A stretch of DNA of 64,000 bases from contig NZ_JBBIAB010000002.1 of the NCBI RefSeq assembly GCF_039634785.1, positions 431,271 to 495,270 on the forward strand. Reading direction: 5' to 3'. The stretch's first letter is position 1; each line of letters opens with the position of its first letter. The notes beneath the pieces are model-generated. The model did no database searches, was not told the DNA's origin, and was given only the letters and a program-made list of their open reading frames with translations. Positions 17,834 to 26,584 of the stretch are shown one piece after another. A program made the position numbers and the translations under genes. Source of the stretch: Tistrella mobilis (GTDB lineage: Bacteria; Pseudomonadota; Alphaproteobacteria; Tistrellales; Tistrellaceae).

Positions 17834-18547
17834 ATGAGCGGCAGCAGCACCGAACAGCGTATCGGTCTCGTGATCGAAGACCTGGCCCCCACCCGTGCCT
17901 GGCTGGTCGAGATGCTGACCCTGACCTTCCCGGGCATCCGGGTGGTCACGGCCGACAGCCTGGCCTCGGCCCGCACGGCCATGGCCGGGTGTTTCGGCCC
18001 GGTGGATACCGCCCGCAGCGTGCCGCATCTGGCCCTGGTCGATCTGGGCCTGCCCGACGGATCGGGGATCGAGCTGATCCGCGAACTGGCCTGCGCCCGG
18101 CCCGACGTGATGCCGATCGTCACCACCATCTATGACGATGACGGCCATCTGTTCGACGCCATCACCGCCGGTGCCCAGGGCTATCTGCTGAAGGATCAGG
18201 ATGCCGGGCTGCTGGCGCAGTATCTGCGCCGGATCGAGCGCGGCGACCCGCCGCTGTCGCCCTCGATCGCCCGGCGGATCCTGGCCCGGCTGCGCAGTCC
18301 CGCAGCCCCTGTCCCCGCCGCCCCCGGTGCCACGCTTGCCCCCGCCGATCCCGACGTCACCCTGACGCCCCGGGAAATAGAGGTGCTGTCGCTGCTGGGC
18401 CGCGGCCTGCGCAATGCCGAAGTCGCCCGGCTGCTGTCGCTGAGCGAGCACACCATCGCCGGCTATGTGAAGGCGATCTACGCCAAGCTCAGCATCTGCT
18501 CGCGGGCGGAAGCGGCGCTGGAGGCGGCGAAGCGGGGGCTGGTCTGA
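17834..18547 (+). CDS. LuxR/NarL family response regulator
   Basis: A 237-residue regulator. The receiver domain covers about 1-135 with the phospho-acceptor Asp70 in LALVDLGLPDGSG and the conserved Lys in GYLLKDQD. A proline/alanine-rich linker (about 158-175) precedes the LuxR HTH (LTPREIEVLSLLGRGLRN, then EVARLLSLSEHTIAGYVKAI). It is the cognate partner of the upstream histidine kinase. Targets are unknown; the next gene is on the opposite strand. Confidence 0.92.
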   Translation: MSGSSTEQRIGLVIEDLAPTRAWLVEMLTLTFPGIRVVTADSLASARTAMAGCFGPVDTARSVPHLALVDLGLPDGSGIELIRELACARPDVMPIVTTIYDDDGHLFDAITAGAQGYLLKDQDAGLLAQYLRRIERGDPPLSPSIARRILARLRSPAAPVPAAPGATLAPADPDVTLTPREIEVLSLLGRGLRNAEVARLLSLSEHTIAGYVKAIYAKLSICSRAEAALEAAKRGLV

Positions 18548-18581
18548 CCGCCGCCTCAATGCAGTCGGGCCCTCAACGCAG

Positions 18582-19562
18582 TCAGCGCCCGGCGCGCATC
18601 CGCGCTCGCCGGTAGAGCGGCGCCACGATCAGCGGCGACAGATAGAGCGGCAGCTGTCCCGCCGCCATGATCAGCTCCAGCGGCCGGTCGCCCTGGCCGG
18701 AAATCGCCGCCAGCAGCAGGATCATGTTGCGGTTGCCCGAGACCAGCGCCGCCGACAGCCGCGCCTGGACCGGGACCGGCCCAAGGATCGCAAAGCCGAA
18801 GATCGCAAAGCCGAAGACCGCGAAGCCCGTGGCCTGCAGCGCCAGGTTCAGCGCCAGCGTCGACAGGATGGCGAGCGTCATGAAGCCGGGGGCCGCGACC
18901 AGCGCCGGCCCCACCCCGTGCATCACCGCCAGCCCCACCGCCGCCACCAGCAGGGTGATGGCGGTGTCGATGGCCGGGGCCGCCCGCCGGATGCGTGGCC
19001 GGCCGATCAGCGCGGTGACCAGAAAGGCGCCGCCGAAGCTTGCCCCGATCATCACCGCCAGACGCAGCGCCGTCACCGCCGGGTCGATCGCCGCCCCGCC
19101 GCCCAGCAGCAGCGCCACCGCCGGCAGGATCACCGGCGCCAGGATATTGGTCGGCAGCCCGACCAGGGTGAGCAGGGCGACATCGGTGCCGAGCAGCACG
19201 CCATAGGCCGCCGCCGACATCATGCCCGGTGTCGCCGCGATCAGGGTCATGGCGCGCAGGAACACGTCGTCGGCCGGCAGCACCAGCCGGCCCAGGCACC
19301 AGACCAGCACCGGGCAGGCGAGCAGGATCCAGAAAATCACCACGATGCCGAGCCCCGGCCGGCGCAGCACGGCGATGAAGGCCGTGGGCTCCACCCGAAG
19401 CAGCGCCAGGAACATGGTCAGGCAGGACAGCGGCAGCAGCGCCGGATTGGCCGCGGCCGCCAGATCCGGCAGCAGAATGCCGAGCCCGGCGCCCGCCGCC
19501 ATCAGCCAGGCGCCATGGCGGCGGATCAGGGCGGTGAGCGCGCCGCGGGCGGAGGGGGGCAT
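18582..19562 (-). CDS. Bile-acid:Na+ symporter (SBF)-like membrane transporter
   Basis: A 326-residue, very hydrophobic protein with about nine to ten predicted helices. Gly/Pro-rich helix breaks (AATPGMMSAAAYGVLLGTD, LPTNILAPVILPAVALLLGG, VSGNRNMILLLAAISG) resemble the SBF/BASS superfamily. It begins 15 bp after the TRAP large permease gene on the same strand, so it is probably the last gene of that operon and may move a related organic acid. One helix contains a triple pentapeptide repeat encoded by a 15-bp tandem repeat. Confidence 0.65.
   Translation of the reverse strand: MPPSARGALTALIRRHGAWLMAAGAGLGILLPDLAAAANPALLPLSCLTMFLALLRVEPTAFIAVLRRPGLGIVVIFWILLACPVLVWCLGRLVLPADDVFLRAMTLIAATPGMMSAAAYGVLLGTDVALLTLVGLPTNILAPVILPAVALLLGGGAAIDPAVTALRLAVMIGASFGGAFLVTALIGRPRIRRAAPAIDTAITLLVAAVGLAVMHGVGPALVAAPGFMTLAILSTLALNLALQATGFAVFGFAIFGFAILGPVPVQARLSAALVSGNRNMILLLAAISGQGDRPLELIMAAGQLPLYLSPLIVAPLYRRARMRAGR
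18786..18830. repeat. 15-bp tandem repeat inside a transmembrane segment
   Basis: Three 15-bp units (two identical, the third with three changes) encode TGFAV-FGFAI-FGFAI in a hydrophobic helix of the SBF-like transporter. Copy-number change here would keep the reading frame and alter helix length. Confidence 0.85.
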
Positions 19563-19577
19563 GATGCGGCAGCGCCT

Positions 19578-20870
19578 TCAGGACAGTGATTTCGGCAGCG
19601 CCGTCACCACCTCGGGCACCAGCACCATCAGCACCACGAAGGTGACCATGATCAGGCAGAAGGGCAGGGCGGCGCGGGCCAGTTTCAGGATGGGCGTGCC
19701 GGTCAGGCCCTGGATGACGAACAGGTTGAAGCCGACCGGCGGGGTGATCTGGGCCATTTCGACGGTCACGATCAGGAAGACGCCGAACCAGATCGGGTCG
19801 AAGCCGGCGGCGGTGACCAGCGGCAGGGTGACCGGCAGGGTCATCACGATCGCCGACAGCCCGTCCAGAATGCAGCCCAGCATCAGGTAGAAGACCAGCA
19901 GCACCGCGATCAGCATATAGGGGTGCAGGCCCAGCGCCTCGATCTGGCCGGCGATTTCGACCGGCAGGCCCAGCCGCGCCATGGCCTTGGACAGGAACAG
20001 TGCGCCCGAGATGATCAGCCCGATCATCGAACAGGTGCGGACCGTGCCGAGCAGGGCATCGAACAGCTTGCGCCAGGTGAGCGTGCGCTGGCCCAGCGCC
20101 ACCAGCAGGGCGCCCAGCACGCCCATCGCCGCCGCCTCGGTGACGCTGGCGAAGCCCAGATACATCGAGCCGATGACGAACAGGATCAGGAACAGCACCG
20201 GCGCCAGCGACAGCAGGGCGGCGAATTTCTGCCCCCAGCCGAGCCGCGGCTCGCTTTCCGGCAGCAGCGAGGGGTCGATCGTGGTCCGCAAACCCAGATA
20301 GCCCATATAGAGCAGCGCCAGGATCAGCCCCGGCACGATGCCGGCCATGAAGAGTTCCAGGATCGAGACATTGGCGAGCACGCCATAGACGATCATCGGG
20401 ATCGAGGGCGGGATCAGGAAGCCGAGCGTGCCGGCGCCGGCGAGCGAACCCATGGCGAGGTTGCGGTCATAGCCGCGGGCCAGAAGTTCCTTGAGCGTGA
20501 TCCGCCCGACGGTGGCGGTGGTGGCGGCGGACGATCCCGACACCGCGGCGAACAGGGTGCAGCCCAGCACATTCACATGCAGCAGCCGGCCGGGCAGGCG
20601 CCGCGTCCAGGGGGAAAGCCCCGAGAACAGGTTCTCGGACAGCCGGGTGTGAAACAGCAGCTCGCCCATCAGGATGAACAGCGGCAGGGTCACCAGCTCG
20701 GCCGAGGTCGCGGTCGACCAGAGATCGCCGGCCAGGAAGCGGTCGACCCGCATGTTGCGGAAGACCTCCAGGCTGACCAGGCCGATGGAGGTGAGGGTGA
20801 TGCCCACCCAGACGCCGGCGGAGAGCAGCCCCACCAGCATGCCGAAGACCAGAAGCAGGGGCAGGCTCAT
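19578..20870 (-). CDS. TRAP transporter large permease (DctM)
   Basis: A 430-residue, about 12-helix protein of the DctM family. Typical blocks are PLFILMGELLFHTRLSENLF, AAVSGSSAATTATVGRI, GTLGFLIPPSIPMIVYGVLA and TPPVGFNLFVIQGLTG. It is the ion-coupled subunit of a tripartite importer for organic acids. Its ATG overlaps the stop of the small permease gene by 4 bp (ATGA). Confidence 0.94.
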   Translation of the reverse strand: MSLPLLLVFGMLVGLLSAGVWVGITLTSIGLVSLEVFRNMRVDRFLAGDLWSTATSAELVTLPLFILMGELLFHTRLSENLFSGLSPWTRRLPGRLLHVNVLGCTLFAAVSGSSAATTATVGRITLKELLARGYDRNLAMGSLAGAGTLGFLIPPSIPMIVYGVLANVSILELFMAGIVPGLILALLYMGYLGLRTTIDPSLLPESEPRLGWGQKFAALLSLAPVLFLILFVIGSMYLGFASVTEAAAMGVLGALLVALGQRTLTWRKLFDALLGTVRTCSMIGLIISGALFLSKAMARLGLPVEIAGQIEALGLHPYMLIAVLLVFYLMLGCILDGLSAIVMTLPVTLPLVTAAGFDPIWFGVFLIVTVEMAQITPPVGFNLFVIQGLTGTPILKLARAALPFCLIMVTFVVLMVLVPEVVTALPKSLS

Positions 20871-21397
20871 TCGATCCCTCCGGCATGTCGGCCGGCATCT
20901 TCAACCGGGTCGTTGACCAGCGCACGCAGCACACGGGCGAGGAAGGCGAGGGCGAGCAGCACGAAACCGGCGGCGAGCAGGCCCTGCGGAATGATCAGCG
21001 GCGTCGCCAGCGGATAGAAGGACCGCGACCCGATCTCGGCGGTGCGGATCGCCTGCGAGACCATGGCGACGGCGATGAAGCCGGTGACGCCCAGGCCGAA
21101 GACGCTGGCCGCCAGGTCCATCAGCCGGCGCAGGGCCGGCGGCAGGGCCTGGGTTACCGCCGCGACCCGGATATGGCCGCCGCTGCGGAGCGTCCAGCCG
21201 GTGCCGCAGAACAGCACGAAGGCCAGAAGATAGGTGCTGAACTCGATCGCCCAGGGCTGCGACCAGGCGAAGGCCGAGGTGGTGATCACCTCCACGATCA
21301 GCAGCAGGGCGAGCAGGGCGGCAGCCAGGGCTGCCACGACCGCCCCGACGAGGTTCAGGCGGTCGATGAAGCGGGTGAGCAGGCGCAGGGCCGTCAT
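20867..21397 (-). CDS. TRAP transporter small permease (DctQ)
   Basis: A 176-residue, four-helix DctQ protein. Helix 1 follows RLNLVGAVVAALAAALLALLL. WAIEFSTYLLAFVLFCGTGW is helix 2, the conserved E-x-S/T block, followed by LRSGGHIRV. The first ATG was preferred; a TTG five codons upstream could extend it. It lies between the binding-protein gene and the large permease gene, coupled to the latter. Confidence 0.9.
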   Translation of the reverse strand: MTALRLLTRFIDRLNLVGAVVAALAAALLALLLIVEVITTSAFAWSQPWAIEFSTYLLAFVLFCGTGWTLRSGGHIRVAAVTQALPPALRRLMDLAASVFGLGVTGFIAVAMVSQAIRTAEIGSRSFYPLATPLIIPQGLLAAGFVLLALAFLARVLRALVNDPVEDAGRHAGGIE

Positions 21398-21470
21398 GAC
21401 GCCCCAATCCAATTTGGGTGGTGACCGTGAAGGGGTGGGGGCGGGAGGTGTGGAGGTCCGTCCGCCGGCG

Positions 21471-21488
21471 CCCGGCCTGAAGGCCGGG
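21471..21488. other. Intercistronic hairpin in the TRAP operon
   Basis: CCCGGCC and GGCCGGG pair around a TGAA tetraloop in the 133-bp gap between the binding-protein and small-permease genes. Such hairpins commonly stabilise the highly expressed upstream message or attenuate read-through. No T-tract is present. Confidence 0.45.
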
Positions 21489-21530
21489 GCCGTCGAGGGG
21501 GAGACGGGACCCGGGCGCCGGCGGTCCGGA

Positions 21531-22538
21531 TCAGTGGCCGACGGCCTTGTGATAGGCGTCGAGCAGGGGGGCGGCGGCCGGGTTGGCCTTCACGAACTCG
21601 CCTTCCATCGAGGCGGTCGCCTGACGCATGGCGGTCTTCAGCGCATCCGATGCGGGCTCGACCGTCATGCCGTTGGCGCGCAGCTCGTCCATGCGCTTGG
21701 CGTGTTCGGCCTTGCTGATCTCCCAGAACTGGGGCTCCAGCTTATGGGCGGTGGCCTCGATCATCTTCTGCTGCTTGGGGTCGAGCCGGTTCCACTCGTC
21801 CAGGTTCACCACCATCAGGTTGGACGCCCACATATGGTTGGTGTTGTAGGCGTGCTTCAGGAATTCCCAGTATTTCTGCGCGACCGCGGTGGTGCCCGAG
21901 GTCATCACCGCATCCAGCTTGCCCGAGGCGAGCGCCGGCACGATGTCGGGATTGTTCATCTGCAGGGCCACCATGCCCAGCCGCGTGACCATGTCGGCGG
22001 TCACCCGGTCATAGGTGCGCATGCGCACGCCCTTCAGGTCGTCCAGCGTCGCGACAGGGGTCTTGGTGAAGAAGTTCTGGCTGGGCCAGGGCACGACATA
22101 CAGCACCTTCTGGCCGCGCTTCTGCAGCTCCGCTTCCCAGACGGGGCGCACGATCTTCATCAGCGCCGCCAGGTCGTTATAGTCCGAAATCAGGAAGGGG
22201 ATGCTCTCCACGCCGAGCAACGGGATTTCGCCGACATTCTGGAAGGCGGCGTATTCCGCCATCGGCACCGCGCCGTCTTCCACCGCGCGCAGGGACTCGT
22301 TCGCCTTGATGCCCAGCGCGCCGCCGGTGTGGATCGTCATCTCCACCGCGCCGCCGGTGACCGCCTTCACCTCTTCGGCGAATTTCTGCGCATTGGTGGA
22401 ATGGAACTCGGTCGGGCCCCAGGGCAGCGACACGTCCCACTGGACATCGGCCGCCCGTGACGCCACGGGCTGGAAAAGGGTGAAGGCCGCAGCCGCGGCG
22501 ATCGCCGCGAAACCGCGGCGCAGCGTCGGATGATGCAT
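21531..22538 (-). CDS. TRAP transporter substrate-binding protein (DctP)
   Basis: A 335-residue periplasmic protein with a signal peptide (LRRGFAAIAAAAAFTLF, cleaved near SRAADVQW). The DctP signature is present: HTGGALGIKANESLRAVEDG, and TLDDLKGVRMRTYD with the Arg that normally contacts the ligand carboxylate, then VPALASGKLDAVMTS. It captures a carboxylate for the permeases downstream on the same strand. It is the first gene of the dctP-dctQ-dctM-SBF order and is divergent from an enoyl-CoA hydratase gene. Confidence 0.93.
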   Translation of the reverse strand: MHHPTLRRGFAAIAAAAAFTLFQPVASRAADVQWDVSLPWGPTEFHSTNAQKFAEEVKAVTGGAVEMTIHTGGALGIKANESLRAVEDGAVPMAEYAAFQNVGEIPLLGVESIPFLISDYNDLAALMKIVRPVWEAELQKRGQKVLYVVPWPSQNFFTKTPVATLDDLKGVRMRTYDRVTADMVTRLGMVALQMNNPDIVPALASGKLDAVMTSGTTAVAQKYWEFLKHAYNTNHMWASNLMVVNLDEWNRLDPKQQKMIEATAHKLEPQFWEISKAEHAKRMDELRANGMTVEPASDALKTAMRQATASMEGEFVKANPAAAPLLDAYHKAVGH

Positions 22539-22713
22539 GATGGTCGGGCTCCCTGAAGCCTGGGTCTCTGCCGTCCGTGCCCGCTAGGGCCGTCCCCGAT
22601 AGGGCGCGCCCCGCCGGCCGGACCGCCAGGCCCGGCGCGGCGGCTCCCGACACGCCGTCGCAGGTTGTTATGCCCTTGAGCAAAGCACGGGTGGCCGGCG
22701 CTGACAAGAAATA

Positions 22714-22743
22714 TGTACGGACAAATTTTAAAATGTCTGGACA
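22714..22743. promoter_or_regulatory. Tandem palindromic operator in the dctP/enoyl-CoA hydratase promoter region
   Basis: TGTACGGACA (22714) and TGTCTGGACA (22734) are imperfect palindromes of the same consensus, each followed by AAAT. They are spaced exactly 20 bp start to start, two helical turns, in an AT-rich patch of a GC-rich region. This is typical of a dimeric repressor of the GntR or TetR kind bound side by side. No such regulator gene is adjacent. Confidence 0.55.
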
Positions 22744-22803
22744 AATATCAGGGCGATCGCGCTAAGCTGCGGCGACCGCAGGCAGGCAATCGGGAGAGGC
22801 CGA

Positions 22804-23586
22804 ATGGAGCAGGGGATCTATCTGGAACGGCAGGGGCCGATCGCGCGCATCGTGCTGAACCGGCCGGCGAAACGCAATGCCATGACCGCGGCCATGTGGC
22901 GGGCGATCCCGGCGCTTTGTGCCGGGATTGCGGCCGATCCCGAGGCCCTGGTCGTGGTGCTGACCGGTGCCGGCGGCAAGGCGTTCAGCGCCGGTGCCGA
23001 CATCGCCGAATTCCCCGAGGTCTATGAAACGCCCGAAAGCACCCGCGCCTATAACGAGGCGGTAGAGGCGGCACAGGAGGCGATCGTGGCGCTGGACCGC
23101 CCGACCATCGCCGCGATCAGCGGCGCCTGCGTCGGCGGCGGCTGCGGCCTGGCGCTGGCCTCGGATTTCCGCTTCGCCACGGAAGATGCCCGCTTCGCGA
23201 TCCCGCCGGCGACGCTGGGGCTTGCCTACAGCTTCAACGCCACCCGCCGCCTGGTGGGCAAGGTCGGCCCGTCGCGCGCCAAGGACATGCTGTTCTCGGG
23301 CCGCCTGATCGCGGCCGACGAGGCGCTGTGCATCGGCCTCGTTGACCGCGTGGTCCCGGCCGGGGCGCTGGACCAGACGGTCGCCGCCTATGCCGAACGC
23401 CTGGCCTCGGTCTCGCAATACACCATCCGCACCATGATGCGCATGGTCGACGCCATCACGCTCGGCGCCGACGCCCCCACCCCCGATCTTGCCGAGGCCT
23501 GGGCGGCTTCGTTCACCGGCGCCGATTTCGCCGAAGGCTATCGGGCCTTCATGGAAAAGCGGTCGCCGGTGTTCCGGTGGCGGTGA
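22804..23586 (+). CDS. Enoyl-CoA hydratase (crotonase family)
   Basis: A 260-residue crotonase. GKAFSAGADIAEFPEV is oxyanion loop 1. IAAISGACVGGGCGLALASD is the conserved central block. ARFAIPPATLGLAYSFNATR replaces the usual Glu-containing loop, so the exact chemistry (hydratase, isomerase or hydrolase) is open. GGGAGAGG just upstream sets the ATG. It ends 7 bp before the convergent acyl-CoA synthetase gene. Confidence 0.9.
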   Translation: MEQGIYLERQGPIARIVLNRPAKRNAMTAAMWRAIPALCAGIAADPEALVVVLTGAGGKAFSAGADIAEFPEVYETPESTRAYNEAVEAAQEAIVALDRPTIAAISGACVGGGCGLALASDFRFATEDARFAIPPATLGLAYSFNATRRLVGKVGPSRAKDMLFSGRLIAADEALCIGLVDRVVPAGALDQTVAAYAERLASVSQYTIRTMMRMVDAITLGADAPTPDLAEAWAASFTGADFAEGYRAFMEKRSPVFRWR

Positions 23587-23593
23587 GGGCGGC

Positions 23594-25267
23594 TCAGATC
23601 GCCGCCCCCTCTTCCTCGGCCTGGCGCATCAGGAATTTCTGGATCTTGCCGGTGACGGTCATCGGCATTTCTTCCACGAAGCGGATGCGGCGCGGGATCT
23701 TGAAATGGGCGATGCGGCCTTCGCAGAAGCCCAGCACCGCGGCCTCGGTCAGGCTGTGGCCCTCGGGATTGTCGGCGCGGCGGATCCAGGCGCAGACCTG
23801 TTCGCCGTATTTGGCGTCGGCAATGCCGAACACGGCGACGTCCAGAATGCCCGGATGGGTGATCAGGAAGTTTTCGATCTCGACCGGGTAGATGTTCTCG
23901 CCGCCGCGCAGGATCATGTCCTTCGACCGGCCGACGATGCGGCAGCGGCCGCGTTCGTCGATCACGCCCAGATCGCCGGTGCGCATCCAGCCGCCCGGGG
24001 CGATGGCGTCGCGGGTGCGGGCTTCGTCGTTCCAATAGCCGGCCATCACGCTGTAGCCGCGGGTGTGCAGCTCCCCCACCGTGCCGACCGGCACCACCCG
24101 GTCGTCGCCGTCGACGATGCGGACCTCGACGAAGGGATGGATGGTGCCCACCGTCTCGGTGCGGGTTTCAAGATCGGCATCGGCGCGGGTCTGGAAGCTG
24201 ACCGGGCTGGTTTCGGTCATGCCATAGCAGATGGTGACCTCGCGCATGTTCATCTTCGCGATGACTTCGCGCATGGTCTCGATCGGGCAGGGGGCGCCGG
24301 CCATGATGCCGGTGCGCAGCGTCGAGAGATCGAAGCTCTTGAAATCGGGCAGGGCCAGTTCGGTGATGAACATGGTCGGCACGCCGTGCAGGGCGGTGCA
24401 GCGCTCGGCCTGCACGGCTTCCAGCGTCGCCCGCGGCTCGAAGGCTTCCGAGGGGAAGACCATGGTCGCGCCATGGGTGATGCAGGCCAGAACCGACAGC
24501 ACCATGCCGAAGCAGTGATAGAGCGGCACCGGAATGCACAGCCGGTCGGCCTCGGTGAAGCCCATGATCCGGCCGACGAAGAGGCCGTTGTTCAGGATGT
24601 TGTTGTGGGTGAGCGTGGCGCCTTTGGGCGATCCGGTGGTGCCGCTGGTGAACTGGATGTTGATCGGGTCATCGGGGCGGAGCGTCGGGATGATCGCGTC
24701 CAGCTTCGCCCGCGCCGCCGCATCGGCAAAGCCGGTCAGCGTCTCGAAGCCGATCATCGCGCCCCGGCTCTCGCCCAGCGGGATGACGAATTCCAGATCC
24801 GGCAGGCGTGCCGAACGGCCGCCCGCCTCGGCGAATTCGGGCACCACCTCCAGCAGCATGTCGACATAGCGCGAGGTCTTGAAGGTCTCGGCCAGCACCA
24901 GCGCCCGGCAGCCCGACAGCTTCAGCGCATGCTCCAGTTCGAAGGTACGGTAGGCGGGGTTGATGTTGACCAGGATCAGTCCGGCGCGTGCGGTTGCGAA
25001 CTGAATCAGCACCCATTCCACCCGGTTCGGCGACCAGATGCCGATCCGGTCGCCCGGCTCCAGCCCCAGCCCGATCAGCCCGGCGGCGAGGTCGGTGACC
25101 CGGCGGTCGAACTCCGCCCAGCTCCAGCGGATATTCTGGTGCACCACCACCAGCGCGTCCCCCTCGGGCCAGGTTTCGGCCGTGCGGGCAAGGGCGGTGC
25201 CGATGGTCTCGTAGCGCAGCGGCACATCGCTGGTGCCGCAGACATAGCTCATGGTCAGCTCGGACAT
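23594..25267 (-). CDS. AMP-forming fatty/acyl-CoA synthetase
   Basis: A 557-residue ANL ligase. INIQFTSGTTGSPKGATLTH is the P-loop, CYGMTETSPVSF the A5 motif and GGWMRTGDLGVIDERGRCR the hinge. RSKDMILRGGENIYP and MPMTVTGKIQKF with the catalytic Lys close the protein. It resembles medium/long-chain FadD-like ligases used for acyclic terpenoid or fatty acids. I chose the MSELTMS start; a TTG six codons upstream or the next Met are alternatives. The neighbouring hydratase suggests acyl-chain degradation. Confidence 0.9.
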   Translation of the reverse strand: MSELTMSYVCGTSDVPLRYETIGTALARTAETWPEGDALVVVHQNIRWSWAEFDRRVTDLAAGLIGLGLEPGDRIGIWSPNRVEWVLIQFATARAGLILVNINPAYRTFELEHALKLSGCRALVLAETFKTSRYVDMLLEVVPEFAEAGGRSARLPDLEFVIPLGESRGAMIGFETLTGFADAAARAKLDAIIPTLRPDDPINIQFTSGTTGSPKGATLTHNNILNNGLFVGRIMGFTEADRLCIPVPLYHCFGMVLSVLACITHGATMVFPSEAFEPRATLEAVQAERCTALHGVPTMFITELALPDFKSFDLSTLRTGIMAGAPCPIETMREVIAKMNMREVTICYGMTETSPVSFQTRADADLETRTETVGTIHPFVEVRIVDGDDRVVPVGTVGELHTRGYSVMAGYWNDEARTRDAIAPGGWMRTGDLGVIDERGRCRIVGRSKDMILRGGENIYPVEIENFLITHPGILDVAVFGIADAKYGEQVCAWIRRADNPEGHSLTEAAVLGFCEGRIAHFKIPRRIRFVEEMPMTVTGKIQKFLMRQAEEEGAAI

Positions 25268-25331
25268 GGGAGTATGCCGTCTCAATTTCGGAAAGCGGAA
25301 TGACGTGATGACAAGGGGCGGCGGGCGGCGC

Positions 25332-26438
25332 TCAGCTCACCATGCCGAGGGCGATCATGCCGCCCAGAGTTTCGGGCCAGCTGCGCGTGCGGCCGGCCTG
25401 CAGCAGCACCCGCGCCCAGGCCACCCAGCCCGACCAGGCGATGCGCTTGTCCCAGGCCGTGCCCCAGGCCGACAGGATGTCGAGCCCGATGCGGGCATGG
25501 GTGGCGGCGGTGTCGTAATCGCCCTGGGTCAGCGCGATCTGCGCCAGAACCAGATGCGGTTCTGCGATGTCGGGATTGTGTGCGATGGCGGTTTTCAGCA
25601 GGGAAACCGCCGCGACCGGGGTGGAGATCGCATGGGCGCGGGTGACGACCTGCCAGTAGAGCGCGACCGCCGCCATTTCGTCGGCCTGGGTCAGGATGCG
25701 GCGGCAGCGGTCGAAGACCGGCGGCACCGGCAGGCCCAGATCGGCCGGCAGGTCGCGCAGCGGCCGGGCCATGCGCGAGGCCAGGCTCCAGGCCTCGTTG
25801 CTCGGCATCAGCTGGCCGGGCCAGAGCGAGGCGGCCCAGTTTTCTTTCACCGGCTGACGGGTCTGCCAGGGGAAGCCCTGGAACACGTCGTCCACCCAGC
25901 TGTGCCACTGTTCGGTCAGATCGGCGATCGAGACGATCGCGAAGATCGCTGCGTCCTTCTGCGACAGATGCAGCATGCTGCCGTCTGATTTTTCAAGATC
26001 GAGCCCCCCGGCCGGGATGGCATCGATCTCGGTCAGCTTCTGCACGAAGCGGGTGCGGGGCATCACGCAGAAGGTGTGGATCAGCCGCTCGGCCTCCTCC
26101 CCCACCGCGGCCGCCAGCTCGGCCCGTTTGGCCGAGGCATCGAACAGCTTCAGGGCGACGAACTCATTGGAATAGACGCTGTGGAACAGGCCCAGCACCC
26201 GCACATCACGCGGCTGGTCCCAAAGGGCCAGGGTGCGATAGACGTCCAGCAGGTGGTTTTTGAAGGTGCCGGCCTTGTGCCAGGCCTCGCCGGCGCTGCG
26301 CGAGAACAGAAGGTCGAGCAGGGCGGGCAGCTCGGCATCCACCTTCTCCCAGTCGTCGGCCAGAAGGGCCGGCAGCAGCGGGTGGAGCCCGGCGCCGGCC
26401 GGTTCAGAAGCAGGGGCGGGGGCAGTCTGGGCGGTCAT
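25332..26438 (-). CDS. DUF6817-like protein with C-terminal TPR-like repeats
   Basis: A 368-residue cytosolic protein without signal or membrane segments. HKAGTFKNHLLDVYRTLALW followed by VLGLFHSVYSNEF at about 55-95 matches the DUF6817 pattern, an HD-like helical domain with histidines placed as metal ligands. The C-terminal ~110 residues (SLLKTAIAHNPDIAEPHLV, then LAQIALTQGDYDTAATHARI) read as TPR-type helical pairs. The function is not established. It is upstream of the acyl-CoA synthetase on the same strand with a 64-bp gap. Confidence 0.62.
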   Translation of the reverse strand: MTAQTAPAPASEPAGAGLHPLLPALLADDWEKVDAELPALLDLLFSRSAGEAWHKAGTFKNHLLDVYRTLALWDQPRDVRVLGLFHSVYSNEFVALKLFDASAKRAELAAAVGEEAERLIHTFCVMPRTRFVQKLTEIDAIPAGGLDLEKSDGSMLHLSQKDAAIFAIVSIADLTEQWHSWVDDVFQGFPWQTRQPVKENWAASLWPGQLMPSNEAWSLASRMARPLRDLPADLGLPVPPVFDRCRRILTQADEMAAVALYWQVVTRAHAISTPVAAVSLLKTAIAHNPDIAEPHLVLAQIALTQGDYDTAATHARIGLDILSAWGTAWDKRIAWSGWVAWARVLLQAGRTRSWPETLGGMIALGMVS

Positions 26439-26584
26439 CGGTCATTCCCTCCGGCGCCGCGTGCCGGCTTCAGGCCGCGGTCATATCTGTTCTTCCAGCG
26501 GCAGCCCTCATCCCCGGAGGGCCGCCTGCGTCGGGTATGACACACCCGTTGGCGTTTCGCTGCAAGTGATGTTTGAAAATGCAA

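Noticed and set aside
13975..18547. Prophage or integrative element carried by the tyrosine recombinase
   Set aside because: There are no structural, replication or transfer genes nearby. Composition is uniform, and no flanking direct repeats were seen.
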